Source: an uncultured delta proteobacterium (GTDB taxonomy: Bacteria > RBG-13-61-14 > DRUE01). Taken from it: a stretch of DNA of 11,244 nucleotides. The notes beneath the pieces were generated by a model, which saw only the letters and a program-made list of their open reading frames with translations, had not been told where the DNA came from and did not search any database. Where the stretch lies: the NCBI GenBank assembly GCA_903930515.1, contig CAIYYW010000015.1:1-11244 (forward strand), given 5' to 3'. Positions 6,479-11,244 of the stretch are shown piece by piece (the stretch's first letter is position 1; each line of letters begins with the position of its first letter). The translations under genes were made by a program, and so were the position numbers.

Positions 6479-8404
6479 ATGAACAAGGGATTGATCAAAG
6501 TTTTTCTCAAAACCCTGGCTCTCCGAGTCCTTAAACTCGGAGCCATTGCCCTGCCGTTCTTTGCGATTATCTTTTTCATCTTTTTTATGAAACATGCGGA
6601 TGAAGAGGGGCTGGAGGCATATTATAAAATCACTCATCTCACACCTGACTATCGCAAATGGTTCAGACAAAGGTCCCCCAAAATTATGGGTTATGCTGTC
6701 AATCCGGATTCAATTTATTTTTGCTGGGGGGTACCCAAAAGCAGATTCTTATCAAGCGTTAAAATAGAGAGAGCCATCAAAGAAGAAAATCAATTTCAAA
6801 TCGTCACCAAAATTCCGAAGAATCAGGATTATTTCAAGGATACAAATATTTCCCTGGGGACTTCTTATATTTACCGGGTAGAGGTCTGCTACTATTTATT
6901 TTGTTCTCACTCGTATCCTATAGAGTTCAGGACCTATAATCCTCCTCCGCCGGCTCCCAGCGACTTGGAAGCGGTTGTGGTTTCGCCCTATCAGATTGAT
7001 TTAAGATGGAAAGATAATTCCGATTATGAACAAAGATTTGAGATTGAAAATGGAATTAATGGGAAATGGATCAAAATCGGGCAGGCCGGCCCTAACCAAA
7101 CTACCTTTTCTCTTTGTCCGGTTAATCCGGGAATTAGCTATCAGTATCGGGTTCGGGCTTTTGATGGGCACTTTTATTCTGAAGACAACCCTATTGTATT
7201 TATTACGACGCCTGATCTGGAAAAAGAAGGAGAAATTCATCCGCTGGAAAAATATCTCAAAATACACTCTCTGATCTGGAACGGGAAAGAATGGGCGACG
7301 GCATATTCGGAAGCGACCCAAGACGATCCGTTGACAAAAGAAGATGAATGGAAAATTAACACAGAGATCTATTTCCAGCGGCTGGATTCGGATTTCAAGG
7401 CCATTGGAGAAAAAGCCAGGATCAGTTTTGACCCCTGTGAATCAGAAGGTCCCTCATTAGCCTGGAACGGAAAAGAATATGGTGCGGTCTGGAGCGATTC
7501 GCGGGTATCCAAACCTTGGTGTTATTCCGGGGGAGATTCTTCTCCGCCGAAGGAGGTATTTTTTGCCAGAATCTCGGCAGAGGGGAAAAGAATCGGATCA
7601 GAAGTCCGACTTTTAAGCGAATTTGATTATCGTCCTGTCCAGCGGTTGTTCTGGCAAAAGGATCATTATGATTTATTTTATGCCGGTCCCACGGATATCA
7701 CTTATTTAAAATTAGATCTGAATGGCAAGATCCTGAATCAGCCGGTTCCAGCAGGAGAAAGCACATATTTGTGGGATATGATCCAAGCCGGGGATCATTA
7801 CGGTATTACCTGGATCAGCTCCGGATCATTAAACAGCAAAATCCTGTATTTCCTGGATTTTGATCCGGAATCCAAATCTGAAATTAAGCCGATTAAGCTC
7901 GCAAGGGACTCCTGTGAAGAACCCGCTTGTTTGAATCTGGACTATACCATTGCCGCGCCTTCGGTTTTATGGACCGGCTCCCATTTGGGAGTCTGCTATA
8001 AGAATTGCAGAACTGACACGGTCCTGGCTTTGGTCAATCCCAAGACCAAGCAATACCAAACTCTGATTGTCATGCATATGAGATCATATCAATGTACTTC
8101 CAAAAATTTTGATGCCAGAGGCGAATGCGCGGAAAGACTAAACGGACCAGACGGAGATCTGCAAATGCAATCGGCTCAGTGCCTATGGAATGGGTCCGAG
8201 ATCGCGGTATTTTCAACTACAGTTGCCGGATTCGGTGCGAATGCGGCTCTGGCCCGATTCAGCCCGGAAGGAAAACCGATTGATCAGGTCAGACTCCTGC
8301 CCATTTCCGGTCAAATTGCCTGGCTCCCGCTCCCCAAACTCTACTGGCACCAAGACCATTATTTCACTTTTTACGAAGATTCATTGATCCTGATCAAGCC
8401 CTGA
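6479..8404 (+). CDS. Membrane-anchored surface protein with FN3 domains and a putative beta-propeller
   Basis: A 641-residue protein not assigned to a named family. Residues 1-20 are basic, followed by one hydrophobic segment (about 21-37) with no obvious signal peptidase site, so it is probably anchored with the bulk outside the cytoplasm. Residues about 68-152 look like a divergent fibronectin type III fold (IERA, then YIYRVEV). Residues 159-244 are a clear FN3 domain (APSDLEAVVVSP, IDLRWKDNS, YQYRVRAF). From 265 on there are seven copies of a hydrophobic-x-W-x-G/Q-x-x-[YWLI] strand motif, centred near residues 267, 329, 392, 435, 498, 570 and 623. This suggests a seven-bladed propeller (inference). 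Cysteines are frequent, fitting disulfides outside the cell. The gene is AT-richer than its left neighbours, lacks a clear Shine-Dalgarno, and converges on the LRR gene with a 19-base gap. Adhesion or binding is plausible but unproven. Confidence 0.8.
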   Translation: MNKGLIKVFLKTLALRVLKLGAIALPFFAIIFFIFFMKHADEEGLEAYYKITHLTPDYRKWFRQRSPKIMGYAVNPDSIYFCWGVPKSRFLSSVKIERAIKEENQFQIVTKIPKNQDYFKDTNISLGTSYIYRVEVCYYLFCSHSYPIEFRTYNPPPPAPSDLEAVVVSPYQIDLRWKDNSDYEQRFEIENGINGKWIKIGQAGPNQTTFSLCPVNPGISYQYRVRAFDGHFYSEDNPIVFITTPDLEKEGEIHPLEKYLKIHSLIWNGKEWATAYSEATQDDPLTKEDEWKINTEIYFQRLDSDFKAIGEKARISFDPCESEGPSLAWNGKEYGAVWSDSRVSKPWCYSGGDSSPPKEVFFARISAEGKRIGSEVRLLSEFDYRPVQRLFWQKDHYDLFYAGPTDITYLKLDLNGKILNQPVPAGESTYLWDMIQAGDHYGITWISSGSLNSKILYFLDFDPESKSEIKPIKLARDSCEEPACLNLDYTIAAPSVLWTGSHLGVCYKNCRTDTVLALVNPKTKQYQTLIVMHMRSYQCTSKNFDARGECAERLNGPDGDLQMQSAQCLWNGSEIAVFSTTVAGFGANAALARFSPEGKPIDQVRLLPISGQIAWLPLPKLYWHQDHYFTFYEDSLILIKP

Positions 8405-8423
8405 CTGATCCTTATAAACATCC

Positions 8424-9656
8424 TTATTTAGCAGATGTACATGGATTATCATTAATTCGGACACCCCTTTGAATCAAAGCTGGAATTTCCACCTCACAGG
8501 CTTCTGGATCCAGTTGATTTGAGGAAATGGTCAACTGGCTAAGATGTTTTAGCCCTAAAAGAGGTCCAAGATCACGGACATCGCACTTCCATAAAGTCAA
8601 ATTTTGTAGGTTCCGGAGATTGGCTAGAGGAGAAATATCTGTGGCTTTCATTCCACCCAGCGAAAGCTTCTTAAGCCTGGTTAAACCAGAGAGTGGGCTT
8701 AAATCCATAATTGGATTGCCGACTAAATTCAATTCCTCCAGCCACACCAAACTAGATAATTGTTTAATCTCCTTAACTCCTTGGCCGGGCAATTCCAGAA
8801 TTCTTAATCCAGCTAGATATTCAATCCCGCTCAGATTCAAAATCGGACCACCAGAGCCATAATCACGACCTTCAACAAAGCTATAAAATTCTCTCATTCC
8901 GCAAAGCCGAGTTCTTGGAAAGGATTTTGGCTCTCTTTCTTTTTTATCATAATCCCTCGGTTCAATTCCTTCCCATGACCAAGTCAATACCCACATTTCC
9001 AAATTGGGATCCGGAAATTTCACGAACTCCGGCTTGAGCCCTTCATCAACCAAACCGTTGCAATCATTGTCAAAACCATCGCAAATTTCCTTAGCGCCAG
9101 GATGGATGAAATCAACTCCGTCATTGCAATCCGGACCTTTGATCCCATTATAACCATCGCAATTCGCCCAGAAGCCGTCCTGATCATAATCCTGGCAACG
9201 ATACCAATAGCAACTGGACCATTGGTTTGCCTGGTTGTCATCACAATCTTTTTTCACGGTTTTATACCGATCGCAATTGCTATAGTAGCCATCACCGTCT
9301 TTATCCTTGCATTCATCGCAACTTTTCCAGTTATTCGGATCCTGATCATTGCAATCCTTTTTGTGACGAACATATTGTTCGCATCCCACATAAGCCCCGT
9401 CTTGATCTTCATCCCGGCAGGTTTCGCATTTAGACCAGACATCCTGGTTGGCATCATTGCAATCTCCTCCGCCCTTCCGGTACTTCCAACCATCCGCATA
9501 ATGACCGTCCTGATCCCGATCCTTGCAAACAATCCATTTCCGCGCTCCATAGATTGCGCCATAAATAGCCCAGCCCAGGATTAGAACAAAAAATAAGGTT
9601 AGACTAGCCGCGCGTTCCAGCTTTTTTCGATCCCGCGGCTGATGATTTTCGGCCAT
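8424..9656 (-). CDS. Membrane-anchored MopE-type metal-binding repeat and leucine-rich repeat protein
   Basis: A 410-residue protein with a basic N-terminus and one hydrophobic segment (about 17-36), probably a signal anchor. Residues 44-206 hold four units beginning C-x-D-x-D-x-D-G at C44, C80, C116 and C154 (spacing 36, 36, 38), each followed by D-C-[ND]-D. They resemble thrombospondin type-3/EF-like calcium loops. The last unit ends in the MopE-type motif CDGFDNDCNGLVDEG (192-206). A linker of about 60 residues follows. Then come four or five 22-residue leucine-rich repeats (register points L284, L306, L328, L350, L372) of the internalin-like kind, with a short Cys-containing cap. The architecture says extracellular, metal-stabilised binding protein; the partner is unknown. 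The start is supported by GGAG nine bases upstream (9669-9666). The gene shares the AT-rich composition of the convergent gene and is on the same strand as the MopE relic near 1 kb. Confidence 0.85.
   Translation of the reverse strand: MAENHQPRDRKKLERAASLTLFFVLILGWAIYGAIYGARKWIVCKDRDQDGHYADGWKYRKGGGDCNDANQDVWSKCETCRDEDQDGAYVGCEQYVRHKKDCNDQDPNNWKSCDECKDKDGDGYYSNCDRYKTVKKDCDDNQANQWSSCYWYRCQDYDQDGFWANCDGYNGIKGPDCNDGVDFIHPGAKEICDGFDNDCNGLVDEGLKPEFVKFPDPNLEMWVLTWSWEGIEPRDYDKKEREPKSFPRTRLCGMREFYSFVEGRDYGSGGPILNLSGIEYLAGLRILELPGQGVKEIKQLSSLVWLEELNLVGNPIMDLSPLSGLTRLKKLSLGGMKATDISPLANLRNLQNLTLWKCDVRDLGPLLGLKHLSQLTISSNQLDPEACEVEIPALIQRGVRINDNPCTSAK
9039..9527 (-). repeat. Four tandem 108-114 bp coding repeats (Asp/Cys calcium-loop units)
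   Basis: Units run 9527-9420, 9419-9312, 9311-9198 and 9197-9039 (the last extended by the MopE motif), encoding the 36-residue periods of the LRR protein. Regular Asp codons make the antisense strand open and rich in Ile/Val codons, which creates a spurious hydrophobic frame on the plus strand (9102-9584). Confidence 0.75.
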
Positions 9657-9895
9657 ATTAAAATTCTCCGCCTAAAAGATGTTTTATTCAAGTCAGGGTT
9701 CCTATAATTCCCCGGCAACTTTCCCGCGGCAGCGACCCTATATCTATGGTCTGCCGTTGGTGGAATTGGCGGAGGGGCTTTTGCTTTTGGCCGGGCGGTT
9801 CACACGAGGAACGCTTTTTCTGACCATCCTGACCGTCATCTGGGCCTCGGAGTTTGACCGTTTCTCGCTGGACGCCCTTCGGAAAAGGAAAACTT
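9657..9895. other. Non-coding or degraded stretch between the LRR gene and the VWA stub
   Basis: No confident gene is seen here. A 77-codon frame on the plus strand (9679-9912, ATG to TAA) has a hydrophobic middle (LAEGLLLLAG, LFLTILTVIW) and could be a small membrane protein. It has no Shine-Dalgarno, is not recognised, and overlaps the VWA remnant on the other strand. None of the three minus-strand frames continues the VWA protein. The left end supplies the Shine-Dalgarno of the LRR gene. Confidence 0.35.
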
Positions 9896-9964
9896 TTAAA
9901 CCAAGGATTTAACAGCAGGCGGGATGCCGGCGGAGCGGAGTTCGTAGAAGAAGGGCACGAACAT
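9896..9964 (-). pseudogene. 5' remnant of a CoxE-like VWA protein gene
   Basis: Starting three bases after the MoxR stop, ATG (9964-9962) opens a frame reading MFVPFFYELRSAGIP, the conserved beginning of CoxE-like von Willebrand factor A proteins that sit directly downstream of this class of MoxR ATPase. A GGGAG Shine-Dalgarno lies within the end of the moxR gene, about seven bases upstream. After about residue 15 similarity ends, and a TAA at 9898-9896 stops the frame at 22 codons, against several hundred in intact genes. No other minus-strand frame downstream resumes the protein, so this is a truncation by rearrangement rather than a simple frameshift. The break lies next to AGGCGGGATGC (9917-9927), shared with the hairpin element at 2426-2471. 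Confidence 0.6.
9917..9940. repeat. Second copy of the GC-rich element, at the VWA break
   Basis: Bases 9917-9927 (AGGCGGGATGC) equal 2463-2473 exactly. In addition, 9919-9940 aligns with 2440-2464 with one extra G, one substitution and a 4-base gap, sharing ATGCC and GCGGAGC. Part of it encodes the conserved ELRSAGIP of the VWA stub, so the similarity could partly be coincidence. Confidence 0.3.
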
Positions 9965-9967
9965 TTT

Positions 9968-10828
9968 TCAGCTCCCGCCCTTGAAGCTGCTGACAAACAT
10001 TTTGGCCTGGTCCAGGTCCGCGCTCTTCTTGAACAGCACCCCCAAAAACGGGACATAGCCGTCCTTGCCCAATTCCTTGGCGTGGAAATTCGGGTCGGAT
10101 TGAAGCGCCCGCGCCCAGTTGATCAACTCGCGGGTGGACGGTTTCTTTTCCACATTCGGGACCCGCCGGAGCGCGTAAAAGGTGTTGATCGCCGCGGCCT
10201 CCAAATGCTTGTCAATCTCCGGGAAATGCGCGCGCACGATCTGGTGCATCATCTCCGGGCCGGGGAAAGCGATGTGATGGAAATTGCATCGGCCCAGGAA
10301 TGGGTCCGAGAGGTCCTTCTTGGCGTTGGAAGTGATGATCACGATCGGCCGGTTTTTCGCCGGGACGGTCTTGTCTATTTCCATAATGTCAAAGGTCATC
10401 TGGTCCAGGACATCCAGCAGGTCGTCCTGGAAATCGGTGTCGGCCTTGTCAATCTCGTCAATCAACAGCACCACCTTGGTCTCCGAGACAAAGGCCTGTC
10501 CGATCTTGCCCATCCGGATGTATTCCTCAATGTTCTTGACATTGCGCTTGGAATCCCCGAACCGCGCGTCATTGAGCCGGGTCAGGGTGTCATACAAATA
10601 AAGCGCGTCCACCGCCTTCATATTTGACTTGACATTGAGCGCGATCAGGGGCAGCCGCAAATCCTGAGCGATCGCGTGCGCCAGCAAAGTCTTGCCCGTG
10701 CCCGGCTCGCCTTTGAGCAATAGCGGCATCTCCAGCGCGATCGTGATGTTGACAATCTTCTTCAGCTCCGGATCCAGCACATAGGTCTCCGTGCCCTCAA
10801 ACTGCTTCAAGTTCTTCAATTCCTTCAT
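9968..10828 (-). CDS. MoxR-type AAA+ ATPase (CoxE/VWA-associated)
   Basis: A 286-residue AAA+ ATPase of the MoxR group, thought to act with VWA-domain partners in assembling or activating protein complexes and metal cofactors. Walker A GEPGTGKT is at 40-47, Walker B VVLLIDE at 119-125, sensor 1 N168 in IITSN, a candidate arginine finger R180 in PFLGRC, and sensor 2 in STREL (R233). The length and the short C-terminal lid fit single-domain MoxR proteins. The start ATG is preceded by AAAGAGGAG abutting the codon, a usable but close Shine-Dalgarno; the family N-terminus (FEGTETYVL) begins at residue 10, so the start cannot move far. The usual partner gene follows immediately but is reduced to a stub, so this ATPase may be orphaned or may use a VWA protein encoded elsewhere. 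The gene is divergent from groES. Confidence 0.92.
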   Translation of the reverse strand: MKELKNLKQFEGTETYVLDPELKKIVNITIALEMPLLLKGEPGTGKTLLAHAIAQDLRLPLIALNVKSNMKAVDALYLYDTLTRLNDARFGDSKRNVKNIEEYIRMGKIGQAFVSETKVVLLIDEIDKADTDFQDDLLDVLDQMTFDIMEIDKTVPAKNRPIVIITSNAKKDLSDPFLGRCNFHHIAFPGPEMMHQIVRAHFPEIDKHLEAAAINTFYALRRVPNVEKKPSTRELINWARALQSDPNFHAKELGKDGYVPFLGVLFKKSADLDQAKMFVSSFKGGS

Positions 10829-10864
10829 CTCCTCTTTACCCCGGTTTTTTTCTTCTTAAATAGA

Positions 10865-10893
10865 AAAATAACACCACCCGGCGGATTCTGCAA
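10865..10893 (-). promoter_or_regulatory. Weak candidate promoter for the moxR-type gene
   Basis: Read on the minus strand, TTGCAG (10893-10888) and TATTTT (10870-10865) are separated by 17 bases, placing a start about 30 bases before the ATG. Both boxes match only half of consensus, so the call rests mainly on spacing and position. Confidence 0.22.
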
Positions 10894-10936
10894 GCAAGGT
10901 TGACGGCGTAATGGTCTAATGAAGCCCTGACCCGAC

Positions 10937-10956
10937 TCCCGCTTGCAATCGCGGGA
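10937..10956. promoter_or_regulatory. Inverted repeat overlapping the groES -35 region
   Basis: TCCCGC (10937-10942) and GCGGGA (10951-10956) flank TTGCAATC, which contains the proposed -35 box of groES. A regulator bound here would block the promoter. It is not a CIRCE element, and the same TCCCGC/GCGGGA words appear in the extragenic element at 2426-2471, so it may instead be a repeat relative. Confidence 0.3.
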
Positions 10957-10970
10957 AAAAGAATTATATT
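10943..10970 (+). promoter_or_regulatory. Candidate sigma-70 promoter of groES
   Basis: TTGCAA (10943-10948) and TATATT (10965-10970), spaced by 16 bases, match consensus at four and five of six positions. They lie about 80 bases before the groES start. No CIRCE inverted repeat (the usual HrcA operator) is recognised between promoter and gene, and no clear sigma-32 boxes. Confidence 0.45.
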
Positions 10971-11048
10971 GATTCCAGAGTGCGGTATTTACAGTATTCA
11001 CCACATTCAAATCGGGAAAAAATGTCAAATTAAGCAGGAGGGTTGCAG

Positions 11049-11244
11049 ATGAAGGTAAAACTTTTACACGACCGGGTTTTGATCAAGCGGCTGGCGCAGG
11101 AGGAAAAAACGGAATCTGGAATTCTTATCCCGGACGCGGCCAAGGAACGGCCTCAGATGGGTATCGTGGTTGAAGCCGGCCCGGGCAAGGTGCTCAAGAA
11201 CGGCAAAGTGCTTCCGCTGGAAGTCAAGAAAGGCGACAAGATCG
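11049..11244 (+). CDS. groES: Co-chaperonin GroES, 3' truncated by the window edge
   Basis: The first 65 residues of GroES (Hsp10), the heptameric lid of the GroEL folding chamber. The start MKVKLLHDRVLIKR is the classic GroES beginning (usual form K-x-x-PL-x-DRV-x-[VI]-[KE]). The mobile loop that docks on GroEL is at about 18-34, around KTESGILIPDAA, with the conserved S-G-[IL]-[IV]-[IL]-P. It is followed by GIVVEAGPG and the second strand. The start is fixed by AGGAGG at 11036-11041, seven bases before ATG. groEL is expected just downstream, outside the window. The gene is divergent from moxR with a 220-base gap holding its promoter. Confidence 0.97.
   Translation, partial: MKVKLLHDRVLIKRLAQEEKTESGILIPDAAKERPQMGIVVEAGPGKVLKNGKVLPLEVKKGDKI

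Noticed and set aside
9102-9584. 160-codon hydrophobic plus-strand frame, looking like a membrane protein rich in Ile and Val
   Set aside because: It is the antisense of the Asp-rich tandem repeats of the LRR protein; Asp codons read backwards give Ile/Val. The minus-strand gene has clear domains and a Shine-Dalgarno.
9854-10627. 257-codon plus-strand frame opposite the MoxR-type gene
   Set aside because: Antisense of Walker and sensor motifs of the AAA+ protein; no ribosome site and no family signal.
10970-11035. Possible CIRCE operator upstream of groES
   Set aside because: Bases around AGAGTGCGG look like half a site, but no matching TTAGCACTC-type partner arm lies at nine-base spacing.

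Overview
The window reads as chromosomal DNA of a Gram-negative-type bacterium, probably an uncultured lineage (deltaproteobacterial, myxobacterial or candidate-phylum flavour). This rests on family resemblance only: a CoxE/MoxR-type pair, MopE-type metal-binding repeats, Trp/Gly-rich propeller repeats of the kind common in myxobacteria-like genomes, and an FmdB zinc-ribbon gene beside a CYTH protein. No rRNA or tRNA gene was seen, so the phylum cannot be fixed here.

Layout, left to right. 1-931 (+): the 3' part of an FmdB-type zinc-ribbon gene followed closely by a class IV adenylate cyclase-like CYTH gene (cyaB-like). 932-1187: an intergenic region holding, on the minus strand, a short relic of a MopE-type motif, then a near-perfect 26-bp palindrome and a candidate promoter. 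1188-2348 (+): an acyl-CoA dehydrogenase with a very strong Shine-Dalgarno. 2349-2602: a 15-bp inverted repeat, a GC-rich hairpin element and an AT palindrome just before a pcrA/uvrD-type helicase (2603-4825, +). 4879-5724 (+): a CPBP (Rce1-like) intramembrane protease whose stop overlaps the start of a metallo-beta-lactamase-fold hydrolase. That hydrolase has one in-frame UAG at codon 44 and is otherwise complete (5721-6392).

6479-9656 is visibly AT-richer than its flanks. It carries two convergent genes for membrane-anchored surface-type proteins: a 641-residue protein with two FN3-like domains and seven Trp/Gly motifs, and a 410-residue protein with 36-residue Cys/Asp repeats, a MopE motif and leucine-rich repeats. 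To its right, on the minus strand, comes a MoxR-type AAA+ ATPase (9968-10828). Its expected partner, a CoxE-like VWA protein, survives only as about 22 codons (9896-9964). The last gene is the start of groES (11049 to the window end, +), divergent from moxR.

Functionally, most of the window is housekeeping: lipid or amino-acid beta-oxidation, DNA repair helicase, chaperonin. The interesting layer is the combination of a surface-protein island with three damaged or rearranged loci: the VWA stub, the UAG-interrupted hydrolase and the MopE relic. This suggests recombination around 6.4-9.9 kb. The most testable oddity is the isolated UAG in the hydrolase. It is followed six bases later by a perfect 7-bp stem, in a window where no intact gene ends with UAG.
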